NCBI GenBank assembly: GCA_000752215.1
Contig: CCFG01000017.1
Coordinates: forward strand, 930,001-994,000
Length of the DNA stretch: 64,000 nt
Direction: 5' to 3'
Source of the DNA: a bacterium MS4
GTDB lineage: Bacteria; Bacillota; Clostridia; Oscillospirales; Acutalibacteraceae
Translations under genes and position numbers: made by a program
The notes under the pieces: generated by a model
Told to the model about the DNA's origin: nothing
Seen by the model: only the letters and a program-made list of their open reading frames with translations
Database searches by the model: none
Part shown: one piece after another, positions 53,267 through 61,713 of the stretch
How positions within the stretch are numbered: the first letter of the stretch is position 1
How the letters are laid out: each line of letters opens with the position of its first letter

Positions 53267-53439
53267 CCGTCAGGTGCAAACAGATACAAATCACCCCTGT
53301 ACAAAACTGCAAAGAGGCGGTATAATAATATCCGCAGTGCGCCGATTATTCGGTTGCGTATGGAGGCTCGTTCTCCGTATGCAGGGGGCGGGGTGGTGGT
53401 GCACCCCGTTCCTGCTCTGCACTTTTTATTGTGCCTTAC
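53226..53439 (-). ncRNA. Orphan structured small RNA, family not recognised
   Basis: A stand-alone transcription unit on the minus strand between prs and pth. A promoter with a perfect -10 lies at 53446-53474, and a 15-bp stem with a tetraloop and TTTTTTT lies at 53226-53266. The roughly 210-base transcript has no plausible ORF and several local hairpins: GCAC/GTGC near the 5' end, CGGGGTG/CACCCCG, GGAG/CTCC, CCGA/TCGG and GCGG/CCGC. It lacks the signatures I would look for in SRP RNA, tmRNA or RNase P RNA. 6S RNA is possible by size but a 5'-3' closing stem is not seen. No gene lies downstream on this strand, so it is not a leader. Confidence 0.65.
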
Positions 53440-53445
53440 AAACCG

Positions 53446-53474
53446 ATTATAGCGCGTTTCTTCCCTTAGTGCAA
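53446..53474 (-). promoter_or_regulatory. Promoter of the orphan RNA
   Basis: TTGCAC (53469-53474), a 17-base spacer and perfect TATAAT (53446-53451) on the minus strand. Confidence 0.8.
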
Positions 53475-53547
53475 TAGAAATTGTAAAATAACGGAAGATT
53501 ATGGAAATAGATGGGAGAAGCCCGTCCCTTACTTGGGCTTACAGCAA

Positions 53548-53650
53548 ATTTCCCCAGCCGCTTCGCGGCAGTCCCTTTGAGAAGGCCCAGGATTATTTGT
53601 TTTTTAGTCGGGTTTCTGCCGGACTCCCTCACGGAGAGGGCCAAGCCCTG
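53548..53650. repeat. Palindromic intergenic repeats
   Basis: TCCCCAGCCGCTTCGCGGCA...CTTTGAGAAGG and GGACTCCCTCACGGAGAGGG are further diverged units of the dispersed family, lying between the orphan RNA and the right copy of the large inverted repeat. Confidence 0.55.
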
Positions 53651-53663
53651 CTTTCCCGTATTC

Positions 53664-53846
53664 CCCGTCAATGAAAACCATAATGATACCGTGTCACATA
53701 AAGGTGCTTTGGGGATACCTGGGGGTGCAGGGGGATTTTATGGAGCCCTCCCGCCGGGAATTAAAAATCCCCCTGCGCGCACTTTGCCTACTTTCGGGCA
53801 AGAGCGAAAGTAGGGGCCCGCCCGGCCTGAGGGCAGAGCTGACGAT
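53664..53846 (-). repeat. Large inverted repeat, right copy (about 183 bp)
   Basis: The reverse complement of 52747-52930. The two copies face each other across about 730 bp that contain the orphan RNA gene. The copy ends about 100 bases before pth. Confidence 0.8.
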
Positions 53847-53947
53847 CAACTCCCACTTGCGGCGATGCACTAATGAAAACCAATGGGAGCAAATGTAGAG
53901 TCTCTTGGACAGGTCCCTGTCCAAATTTCAGATCGAGGTTACGGAAC

Positions 53948-54559
53948 ATGTTTAAAAACATCTTTGCAAGAAGCGCCGAGCCGGCCGGCCCGGTCGAATA
54001 CATTGTCGCCGGTCTGGGCAACCCCGGCGGCAAATACGAGGGCACGCGCCACAACGCGGGCTTTATGGCGCTTGACTATATTGCGGAGAAGGCCGGGGCG
54101 CGGGTCGACCGTATCCGGTTCAAGGGGCTGACCGGCACCGCCGTGATCGGCGGAAAAAAGGTGCTTCTGCTCAAGCCCTCCACCTATATGAACCTGAGCG
54201 GCCAGAGCGTGACCGAGGCCATGGCCTTTTACAAGCTGCCCCCGGAAAAGGTGATCGTCCTTTTCGACGACGTTTCGCTGGAGCCGGGCCGTATGCGCAT
54301 CCGCATGAAGGGCAGCGACGGCGGCCAGAACGGCATGAAAAACATCATCTATCTGAGCGGGAGCGACCACTTCCCGCGCATCAAGCTCGGCACGGGCGCA
54401 AAGCCGAACCCCCAGTGGGACCTTGCCGACTGGGTGCTTTCCAAATTGACGGAAGCGGACAGAAAGGCGCTGTACGAGGCGATTGACCACGCCAACTCCT
54501 CTGTGGAGCTGATGGTGCGGGGAGACGCCGCCGAAGCGATGAACAAATATAATTCCTAA
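53948..54559 (+). CDS. pth: Peptidyl-tRNA hydrolase
   Basis: A 203-residue Pth that frees tRNA from dropped-off peptidyl-tRNA. Motifs are GLGNPGGKYEGTRHNAGF (catalytic His), KPSTYMNLSG and FDDVSLEPGRMRIRMKGSDGGQNGMKNI. About 18 residues precede the usual start (MFKNIFARSAEPAGPVEY). The ATG at 53948 has GAGGTTACG upstream; the longer frame has no RBS. It follows the repeat island and precedes mfd, the standard Firmicute neighbour. Confidence 0.95.
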   Translation: MFKNIFARSAEPAGPVEYIVAGLGNPGGKYEGTRHNAGFMALDYIAEKAGARVDRIRFKGLTGTAVIGGKKVLLLKPSTYMNLSGQSVTEAMAFYKLPPEKVIVLFDDVSLEPGRMRIRMKGSDGGQNGMKNIIYLSGSDHFPRIKLGTGAKPNPQWDLADWVLSKLTEADRKALYEAIDHANSSVELMVRGDAAEAMNKYNS

Positions 54560-54637
54560 CGAACGCATATAATAAAGAAGCAATGAAAAGAATGGAAAAG
54601 CGTGATTTTCCGATTCCTTCAGAATAAGGGAGATTTC

Positions 54638-57600
54638 ATGAAATTTCTCACCAATGCAATCAGCGGCCTCAAGGAGTTTCAGGAGCTTGAAGCCGCCGTC
54701 AAAACCTCTGCGCTGCCGGCGGCAGTGACCGGGCTTTCCGGAATCCATAAAGCAAATATCATCTACTCGCTCTGCGTAAAATCAAAACGCAGGGCTTTTG
54801 TTGTTGCCGGTGACGAAAACGAGGCCCAGCGCCTGTGCGACGACCTTGCCGCCATGGGCATGAAGCCGCTGTTTTACCCCGTGCGCGACTTCAACTTCCG
54901 CGACACTGCGGGCAGCAGCCACGAATACGAGCATCAGCGCCTGCAGGTGCTTGAGCAGACGCTGAACGGCGCGTGCGACGCGGTCGTCTGCTGCATGGAC
55001 GCGGCGCTCCAGTACACCATCCCCCCCGCCGAGCTGAAAAAGCGCACCGTTACGCTGAAGGCGGGCGATACCGTCTCTATGGCGCAGGTGCTTGCCGCCC
55101 TGACCGCCTGCGGGTACGAACGCGCCGTTCAGGTGGACGGCACGGGCCAGTTCTCCCAGCGCGGCGGTATCCTGGACATCTTTACCCCGGACGCGCCCAA
55201 CCCGGCGCGCGTGGAGTTCTGGGGCGACGAAATCGACACGATTTCCCTGTTCGACCTGGAAACCCAGCGCCGCACGGAAACCGCGGAGCAGCTCGTCATC
55301 GCCCCCGCGGTGGAAGCGCTGATCGACAACCCGGGGCTTCTCGCGGACAAGATCATGAAACACGCGTCCACCCTGCGCGGAAAGACGGCTCCCGCCGCCA
55401 GGACCGTTTTGACGGAGCAGGCGGAAAAGCTGGAAAACGGCGTGCGCATCGGATGCGCGGACAAATATATCTCCCTGCTGTACAGCGCCACGGCGACCCT
55501 GTTCGACTATATGGAACCCGGCACCCTGCTGTTTGTCAGCGAGCCGGTCAAATCCAAGGAGCGGATGCGCAGCACGCTCTGGCAGTGGGGCGAGGACGTC
55601 AAGGACCTTCTGCAGGAGGGCACGCTCTGCCGCGGGCTGGACACCTTCAGCGGGGACTGGCCGTACGCGCTCGATCTGTGCGAGCGGCGTGGGGCGGTCT
55701 ATCTGGACACCTTTGTGCGCGGCAGCTACGAGACGCCGGTTCGCACCCTGATCGGGATGACCGCGCGGCAGCTTTCCGTCTGGGGCGGCAGCACCCAGCT
55801 TTTGAGCGAAGACGTACAGAACATGATGGCGACCAAGTGGGCCTGTGTGGTGCTCGCCGGAAGCGAGCGCAGCGCGCGGACCACTGCCGCCGACCTGCAG
55901 GCGGCCGGGCTGCCCGCGGGTTACGTGGAAAACCCGGAAACCGTCCAGCGCGGGACCGTTGTTGTCACCACCGGGGCGCTTTCCGCCGGGCTGGAATACC
56001 CCGGCGCGTTTTTCGGCCTGATTACCCACGGCCGCCTGATCACCGCGCCCGCCAAAAAGGCCAAGCGCAGCAAGAACAGTCAGGAAATCTACAGCCTTGC
56101 GGAGCTGACCCCCGGCGACTACGTGGTACATGCGTCCCACGGTATCGGCGTGTTCGAGGGCATCCACAAGCTCGATATGCACGGCATTGTCAAGGATTAT
56201 ATCAAGCTGCGGTACGCCAAAAACGACACCCTGTACGTTCCTGTCACCCAGCTGGACATGGTTTCCAAATACATCGGCCCGCGCGAGGACGCGACCGTCA
56301 AGCTGCACCGCCTGGGCGGCGTGGAATGGCAGAAGGCCAAGGCGAGGGTCCGCGCGGCGGTCAAGGATATGGCGAAGGAGCTGATGAAGCTCTACGCCGA
56401 ACGCATGCAGGCACAGGGACACGCCTTCCCGCAGGACAATGAGTGGCAGCGCGACTTTGAAGCGCATTTTGAATACGACGAAACGGAGGCCCAGCTCCGC
56501 TGTATCGACGAGATCAAGAGCGATATGGAGCGGGAAGCCCCCATGGACCGGCTTCTGTGCGGGGACGTGGGCTTCGGGAAAACGGAGGTCGCCCTGCGCG
56601 CCGCGTTCAAGTGCGTTACGGACTCCAAGCAGTGCGCCATGCTCGTGCCCACCACCATCCTCGCGTGGCAGCACTTCCAGACCATCACGAAGCGCATGGA
56701 GGGCTTCCCGGTCCGGATCGAGCTGCTTTCCCGCTTCCGCACGCCCAAGCAGCAGGAGGAAATCCTGCGGCGTTTGAAGCGCGGGGAGGTTGACATGGTG
56801 GTCGGCACGCACCGCCTTGTTTCCAAGGACGTGAAATTCCACGATCTGGGACTGGTCATCATCGACGAAGAACAGCGCTTCGGCGTCGCGCAGAAGGAAA
56901 AGCTCAAGGCGCTGTGTAAAAATGTGGACGTCCTCACCCTTTCGGCCACGCCGATTCCGCGCACGCTGAACATGGCGCTGTCCGGCATCCGCGACATGAG
57001 CCTGATCGAGGAAGCGCCGCACGACCGCCACCCGGTGCAGACCTATGTGCTGGAGCACGACAGCGGCCTGATCAACGAAGCCATCCGGCGCGAGCTGCGG
57101 CGCGGCGGGCAGGTTTACTACCTGCACAACGACGTCGCCACCATTGAGCGCACCGCCGCCCGCCTGCAGGCGCAGATTCCGGAGGCGCGCATCGGCTTCG
57201 GCCACGGCAAAATGAACGAGCAGGAGCTTTCCGAGGTCTGGCGCCGCCTGATCGAGCACGAAATCGACGTGCTCGTCTGCACGACGATCATTGAGACAGG
57301 CGTGGACGTGCCCAACGCCAACACGCTGATTATCGAAAACGCGGACCGGATGGGCCTTTCCCAGCTTCATCAGATTCGGGGCCGCGTGGGGCGGTCCAGC
57401 CGCCGCGCCTACGCTTACCTGACTTTCACGCCCAACAAGGTGCTGACGGAAATCGCCCAGAAACGGCTTTCCGCCATCCGCGAGTTCACGGAATTCGGCT
57501 CCGGCTTCAAAATCGCCATGCGCGACCTTGAAATCCGCGGCGCCGGGAACATTCTGGGCGGCGAACAGCACGGCCATATGGAAGCCGTCGGCTACGACAT

Positions 57601-58093
57601 GTACCTGCACCTGCTGGCGGAGGCGATCAGCCGCGAGAAGGGCGAAACCCCACCCGAGTACGACCGGGAATGCCTTGTGGATATGCAGATTCAGGCGCAT
57701 ATCCCGGAAAGCTACATTTCCAACCTCAGCCAGCGGCTGGAGATTTACCGCCGCATCGCGGACATCCGCACCCGCGAGGACGCGCTCGACGTGACCGACG
57801 AGCTGATCGACCGCTTCGGTGACCCGCCGGAAAGCGTAAACGGCCTGATCGAGGTCGCGCTCCTGCGCAATCTTGCTTCCCAGCTGGGGATTTATGAGAT
57901 CAAACAGCAGAACGACGTTCTGCTCCTTTATAAGACAAACATCGACATGAAGCAGGTCGGTTCCCTCATTTCCTCCATGCGTTCCCGCGTGATGCTGAAC
58001 GCCGGAGCGAAGCCGTACATCAGCGTCAAGATCCTTCCGGGCGCCACCCCGCTGGACACTTTGACCGAAATTCTCAACACGATCCGCGAATAA
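54638..58093 (+). CDS. mfd: Transcription-repair coupling factor Mfd
   Basis: A 1151-residue Mfd that removes RNA polymerase stalled at lesions and recruits UvrA. In order it has the UvrB-like N-terminal region, the RNA polymerase-interaction domain (about 480-560, with GDYVVHASHGIGVFEGI), the RecG-like motor with Walker A GDVGFGKTEVA and DEEQRFGV, helicase motif GRVGRSSRRAYAYL, and the C-terminal TRCF domain. AAGGGAGA precedes the ATG at 54638. It is cotranscribed with pth. Confidence 0.97.
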   Translation: MKFLTNAISGLKEFQELEAAVKTSALPAAVTGLSGIHKANIIYSLCVKSKRRAFVVAGDENEAQRLCDDLAAMGMKPLFYPVRDFNFRDTAGSSHEYEHQRLQVLEQTLNGACDAVVCCMDAALQYTIPPAELKKRTVTLKAGDTVSMAQVLAALTACGYERAVQVDGTGQFSQRGGILDIFTPDAPNPARVEFWGDEIDTISLFDLETQRRTETAEQLVIAPAVEALIDNPGLLADKIMKHASTLRGKTAPAARTVLTEQAEKLENGVRIGCADKYISLLYSATATLFDYMEPGTLLFVSEPVKSKERMRSTLWQWGEDVKDLLQEGTLCRGLDTFSGDWPYALDLCERRGAVYLDTFVRGSYETPVRTLIGMTARQLSVWGGSTQLLSEDVQNMMATKWACVVLAGSERSARTTAADLQAAGLPAGYVENPETVQRGTVVVTTGALSAGLEYPGAFFGLITHGRLITAPAKKAKRSKNSQEIYSLAELTPGDYVVHASHGIGVFEGIHKLDMHGIVKDYIKLRYAKNDTLYVPVTQLDMVSKYIGPREDATVKLHRLGGVEWQKAKARVRAAVKDMAKELMKLYAERMQAQGHAFPQDNEWQRDFEAHFEYDETEAQLRCIDEIKSDMEREAPMDRLLCGDVGFGKTEVALRAAFKCVTDSKQCAMLVPTTILAWQHFQTITKRMEGFPVRIELLSRFRTPKQQEEILRRLKRGEVDMVVGTHRLVSKDVKFHDLGLVIIDEEQRFGVAQKEKLKALCKNVDVLTLSATPIPRTLNMALSGIRDMSLIEEAPHDRHPVQTYVLEHDSGLINEAIRRELRRGGQVYYLHNDVATIERTAARLQAQIPEARIGFGHGKMNEQELSEVWRRLIEHEIDVLVCTTIIETGVDVPNANTLIIENADRMGLSQLHQIRGRVGRSSRRAYAYLTFTPNKVLTEIAQKRLSAIREFTEFGSGFKIAMRDLEIRGAGNILGGEQHGHMEAVGYDMYLHLLAEAISREKGETPPEYDRECLVDMQIQAHIPESYISNLSQRLEIYRRIADIRTREDALDVTDELIDRFGDPPESVNGLIEVALLRNLASQLGIYEIKQQNDVLLLYKTNIDMKQVGSLISSMRSRVMLNAGAKPYISVKILPGATPLDTLTEILNTIRE

Positions 58094-58169
58094 CGTCATA
58101 CCGCGCAAAAACTCACCGGTTTTCCATCAAGGTTTCACACAACCTTCACAAAATCGCCGGGCGGCGCAC

Positions 58170-58198
58170 TGGACAAGCCGGATGGATAAGAGTATAAT
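58170..58198 (+). promoter_or_regulatory. Promoter of the foldase-like lipoprotein gene
   Basis: TGGACA (58170-58175), a 17-base spacer and TATAAT (58193-58198), with a leader of about 85 bases. Confidence 0.7.
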
Positions 58199-58288
58199 AA
58201 TCTGGTGAAACTTGAATCAGGTCTTGTTGACAGACGAGGCCCGGCACCTGTTCAAATTTTGGCTGCGCACAAGCGCATGGAGGTAGTT

Positions 58289-59431
58289 ATGTTAAAGAAG
58301 TCGAAAAAGGTGGTCGCCGCAGTGCTGGCCGTTGCCATGATAGCAGGCATGACCGCATGTAAAAGCGACAAAAGCTGGGCGATGAAAAACGACAGCCTGA
58401 CCGCTCCCATCGGAGTATATATCTATAATCTGTATTATGCTTACCAGAATGCGCAATCCCTGGCGACGGACTCGTCGAAGCCGCTTCTGGAACAGAAGAT
58501 CGACGGCAAGGACGCGGAAGCCTATATTAAAGAAAAAGCACTGAATTCCACAAAGATGCTCTTTGTGATGAACGATAAAATGAAGGAGCTCGGCCTTTCC
58601 CTGACCGCGGACGAAACGAAGTCCATCAGCTCCAGCACGGATTCCCAGTGGGCGCAGGCAAGCTCCACCCTTGAAAAATACGGTATTTCAAAGAGTTCGT
58701 TCAATCTTGCGTATTCGGACTATTACACCAAATATCAGAAGGTGTTTACGGCCCTCTACGGCAAGGGCGGCAAAAAGGAAGTTTCCGACGCCGACCTGAA
58801 AGCCTATTTTGAGAAGAACTACACCGACTTTTCCTATTTCCTCAAGCCGCTTTACAACACCGACGCCAACGGCAGCACGGTGATGATCACGGAAGCCGAG
58901 CAGGCCGCGTTGGAAAAAGAGTTCAACGGCTACGCGGCGGACATCAAAGCCGGAAAAATGACCATGCAGCAGGCTGCCGACGCTTATAAAACCTCTTCCA
59001 AGCAGACGACCGACCAGCTTCAGTCCGGAACCGAAATTCTGGACAGCAATTCCGGCTTCCCGACTGATTTTCTCACCCTCTTCTCTTCCATGAAGCCGGG
59101 CGAGGTCAAGGCGGCGGAAATCTCCGGCACCTATCTGGTCGCGATGAAAAATGACATCACCAAAAAAACCGCCGAGCAGCTCGGTACCGAAAGCACCCGC
59201 AGCTCCATTCTGGCCCAGCTGAAGGGTCAGGAATACTCCGACGAAATCGAAAAGGAAGCGGCGGCGTACACCAACGTTACGCTGAACCAGAAGGCGATCG
59301 ATTCCTATAAGCCTTCCATGTTTGAGACAAAGACCTCCTCCGCGGCGGCAGCATCTTCCGCGGCTGCGGCATCCTCCGCTCCGGCCTCTTCGGCGGCCGC
59401 CTCAACGGCAAGCGCCGCATCGTCCAAATAA
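58289..59431 (+). CDS. PrsA/SurA-like extracytoplasmic foldase lipoprotein
   Basis: A 380-residue lipoprotein with signal and lipobox GMTAC (Cys near residue 28). The middle resembles the SurA N-terminal helical domain, and the later part takes the place of a PpiC-type domain but lacks the clear rotamase signature (no ARHIL- or GG-type blocks), so isomerase activity is doubtful. The C-terminal 45 residues are Ala/Ser low complexity (repeated ASSAAA), probably a flexible tail. It is a neighbour of mfd as PrsA-like foldases often are. The start at 58289 is set by GGAGGTAGTT. Confidence 0.75.
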   Translation: MLKKSKKVVAAVLAVAMIAGMTACKSDKSWAMKNDSLTAPIGVYIYNLYYAYQNAQSLATDSSKPLLEQKIDGKDAEAYIKEKALNSTKMLFVMNDKMKELGLSLTADETKSISSSTDSQWAQASSTLEKYGISKSSFNLAYSDYYTKYQKVFTALYGKGGKKEVSDADLKAYFEKNYTDFSYFLKPLYNTDANGSTVMITEAEQAALEKEFNGYAADIKAGKMTMQQAADAYKTSSKQTTDQLQSGTEILDSNSGFPTDFLTLFSSMKPGEVKAAEISGTYLVAMKNDITKKTAEQLGTESTRSSILAQLKGQEYSDEIEKEAAAYTNVTLNQKAIDSYKPSMFETKTSSAAAASSAAAASSAPASSAAASTASAASSK

Positions 59432-59447
59432 CCAGCCAAAACAAAGT

Positions 59448-59485
59448 AAGGGCGCAGACAGAAGCTTCTGTCTGCGCCCTTGTCA
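59448..59485. terminator. Bidirectional hairpin terminator
   Basis: AAGGGCGCAGACAGAAG and CTTCTGTCTGCGCCCTT form a perfect 17-bp stem with no loop spacer, between the foldase gene and the convergent XRE gene. The T-run is short. Confidence 0.75.
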
Positions 59486-59492
59486 TGTGAGG

Positions 59493-59729
59493 TTATTCCC
59501 TCTGTTTTTTTCTTGGATACGGCGTTTCGACGTCCGTCAGACCGACCAGATAATCTATGCTGGTTCCGTAATACTCTGCCAGCCGAACCAGAACCGATAT
59601 GGGAACACCCAGCTTCCCCAATTCATAATCCGAATAGGTTGTCTGCCCAATGGAAAGCAGCCCGGCCAAATCCTTTTGTTTCAGATCCCTGTCTTCTCTT
59701 AAATTCCGAATCCTCTCATAGACTGTCAT
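59493..59729 (-). CDS. XRE-family helix-turn-helix regulator
   Basis: A 78-residue XRE protein: MTVYERIRNLREDRDLKQKD, an HTH core LAGLLSIGQTTYSDYELGK, then VRLAEYYGTSIDYLVGLT, as in many Clostridial XRE regulators. The ATG at 59729 follows GGGTGATG. It stands 31 bases after the hypothetical gene at 59761 and may be cotranscribed with it. Confidence 0.85.
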   Translation of the reverse strand: MTVYERIRNLREDRDLKQKDLAGLLSIGQTTYSDYELGKLGVPISVLVRLAEYYGTSIDYLVGLTDVETPYPRKKQRE

Positions 59730-59760
59730 GTAAACATCACCCGAAATTATTATGTTTTTA

Positions 59761-60936
59761 TCAATACAGCACCACGGTGCCGCCCTGCACGGCGCAGCTG
59801 CACTCATAGCTTTTCTGGGTCCCCGTCTGCGCGTCAAAGACCGAATTGAACTCAAAGGAATCCTTGTCGTCCGCAAGAATGTAGCGGGCCAGAAGGAACC
59901 GGTCGTCCACACAGGCGAAAAACTCTCCCAGCTCTTTGCTGTACCGCGTGTGGATTTCGGAATTCAGCACGCCGTCCACCCGGTAACCGTCCTCTTCCTC
60001 CGTAATCCGGTAGACCCGCGCGCCGCTGCCGTCGATACTGAACATGGCGGGGGCCTCGTCCTCCTTCAGGTTCAGCTCCGCCACAATCGACTTTTTCCCC
60101 GTCATTTTGTCGTAAGCGCAGATTCTCTGGTCGCCGGTCGGAAAATACTTGACCCGGAAATACAGGCTGCCGCCGTCCATCCCGGCAAAGCGCACCAACC
60201 CCGGGGTCCCCGCGCTCAGGATCAGCTCCAGCGGGGCGCGCTCCTCCCCGGTCTTGACGGCGACAATAAAGTCGAACAACGGGCAAAGCCAGACGTTATC
60301 GTTGATATTGTCGCCCAGCCAGCGGATGTTCCGGAAGCAATGCTCCTTTTCCTCCTCGTCGCCGTGCGGCTGCAAAACCAAAAGCTGTTTCTGCCCGTCC
60401 GCCTCATAGGGAATCAATCCGGCGCTGTCAGCGGTACAGACGCGCGGGTCGCGAACATAATAGTACTTTTCATCGTCAATATCGTAAAGATACGCCACTT
60501 TTTCAAAACCGGTCAGCTTTTTGTAGTCCTCAAACAGCGCCCGGTGCTGCGCGTTCTCTTTGGTATAAATCACCAGATGGCTTTCGTCCAGCGCGGTGCA
60601 GTCCGAAAACCCGCCGATAAAGTTCAGCGTGGCCATATTTCTTTCCGCGCCCGTGTGCTTGTCGATCCGTAAAATCCAGGCATCGCTTTCCCCGCTTTCC
60701 ATCACGACGATAATGTCCTCCGGAAAGCTGAAAAAATGCTGTACAAAAGCCGGATTGCTCAGAAAATAGTTCGCGATGATCCGTTCGCGGCGCGTAACGC
60801 GGTTATATTCCAGAATAAAGAGATTGTTGTGGCCTTCCTCTTTTTTCTCTTCTGCATAATAAATAAAATGATCGCTGATTTCAATCAGCACGTCGTTACA
60901 GCTTGCAAAGACGTTTCTCAGATCGACAACCTTCAC
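59761..60936 (-). CDS. Hypothetical protein, predicted beta-rich repeat fold
   Basis: A 391-residue soluble protein without signal peptide or membrane span. It consists of many short strands with recurring aromatic/Asp/Gly turns (for example SGESDAWILRIDKHTGAERN and GGSLYFRVKYFPTGDQRICAYDKMTGKK). The 'D-TG' type turns look like blades of a beta-propeller. No catalytic motif is recognised. It is followed by an XRE regulator gene. Function unknown. Confidence 0.6.
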   Translation of the reverse strand: MKVVDLRNVFASCNDVLIEISDHFIYYAEEKKEEGHNNLFILEYNRVTRRERIIANYFLSNPAFVQHFFSFPEDIIVVMESGESDAWILRIDKHTGAERNMATLNFIGGFSDCTALDESHLVIYTKENAQHRALFEDYKKLTGFEKVAYLYDIDDEKYYYVRDPRVCTADSAGLIPYEADGQKQLLVLQPHGDEEEKEHCFRNIRWLGDNINDNVWLCPLFDFIVAVKTGEERAPLELILSAGTPGLVRFAGMDGGSLYFRVKYFPTGDQRICAYDKMTGKKSIVAELNLKEDEAPAMFSIDGSGARVYRITEEEDGYRVDGVLNSEIHTRYSKELGEFFACVDDRFLLARYILADDKDSFEFNSVFDAQTGTQKSYECSCAVQGGTVVLY

Positions 60937-61341
60937 TCCGAATCCCTCCCGTTCTCTTTATTATAGCATAAAGGACCCGATCGTCCATCCCTGTTTTTGA
61001 CTTTCCGGACGCTTCCTTTTTTTCAGATTGATGTTATAATATCAGTGTATAATATTTCAGGCTGTCGATAAAGTCGTTTCTCCTTTTTGGCTCCCTCTTT
61101 GAGGGAGCTGGCAGGCGAATCCCGGACCGGCGAGGTCCTGACTGAAGGGGTTTGCAGAAAACGCACCGAAAAGTTTTTACTCCCTCACGGAGGGAGGCTG
61201 TTTTCCACTTCCTGACAAGTTTTTCGATATTCTCTAATATTATCATATCATATTCGTTTTTCAAATAAATGGATGCTTTTTTGTTAGGCGGCTTTCTGCT
61301 TTTCCGGATTGCCGAAACAGAAAGATACGGTGGGGAAAACA
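60937..61341. other. Intergenic region with a dispersed repeat
   Basis: About 400 bases without a gene. 61089-61200 holds a CTCCCTC/GAGGGAG family repeat (GGCTCCCTCTTTGAGGGAGC...GAAGGGG and ACTCCCTCACGGAGGGAGG). A TATAAT lies near 61046. The Smr gene RBS is at the right end. Confidence 0.6.
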
Positions 61342-61590
61342 ATGCTTCAGACAAAACACGGCAGCGTTCTGGAAGTGGATATTCACGGCATGACCGCCGG
61401 CGAGGCCAAACGCGGCCTGGAGCAGCTTTTGACCCGCGCAGACAAAAGCGTTTCGGAAATCCGCGTCATCCACGGTTACAACAGCGGCCAGGTGCTGCGC
61501 GACATGGTGCGCAAACAGCTCAAGCACCCGCGCATTTCCGCCAAGCTCATCAGCCTGAACCCCGGGGAAACGCGCATTCTTCTAAAATAA
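61342..61590 (+). CDS. Smr domain protein (82 residues)
   Basis: An 82-residue protein made of a single Smr domain like the C-terminus of MutS2: DIHGMTAGEAKRGLEQ (the LDLHG-type motif), IHGYNSGQVLRDMVRKQL and the final strand ETRILLK. Smr domains bind or nick nucleic acid, and relatives act on RNA at collided ribosomes. The ATG at 61342 with GGTGGGGAAA is chosen over the upstream 61309. It is a single gene. Confidence 0.85.
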   Translation: MLQTKHGSVLEVDIHGMTAGEAKRGLEQLLTRADKSVSEIRVIHGYNSGQVLRDMVRKQLKHPRISAKLISLNPGETRILLK

Positions 61591-61591
61591 C

Positions 61592-61619
61592 AAGCGGGCA
61601 GGAAAACCTGTCCGCTTTC
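61592..61619 (+). terminator. Terminator after the Smr gene
   Basis: GCGGGCAGG-AAAA-CCTGTCCGC followed by TTTCT. Confidence 0.8.
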
Positions 61620-61713
61620 TGATATCCTGAAAATTTCCCGGGTAATATTGCCGGTTCATTTCCGGGGCAATTTTTTACGGGTCAAAATTCTTCCTTTTTC
61701 CGTAAAATTCGGG

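Noticed and set aside
53226-53439. SRP RNA, tmRNA or RNase P RNA at this position
   Set aside because: The SRP loop GGUCCGGAAGGAAGCAGC, the tmRNA tRNA-like ends and the RNase P core motifs were looked for by eye and not found.
54782-58108. A 1108-codon open frame on the minus strand opposite mfd
   Set aside because: It is fully antisense to mfd, which has all domains and motifs. High GC at third positions leaves the opposite frame open. The translation has no recognisable domain.
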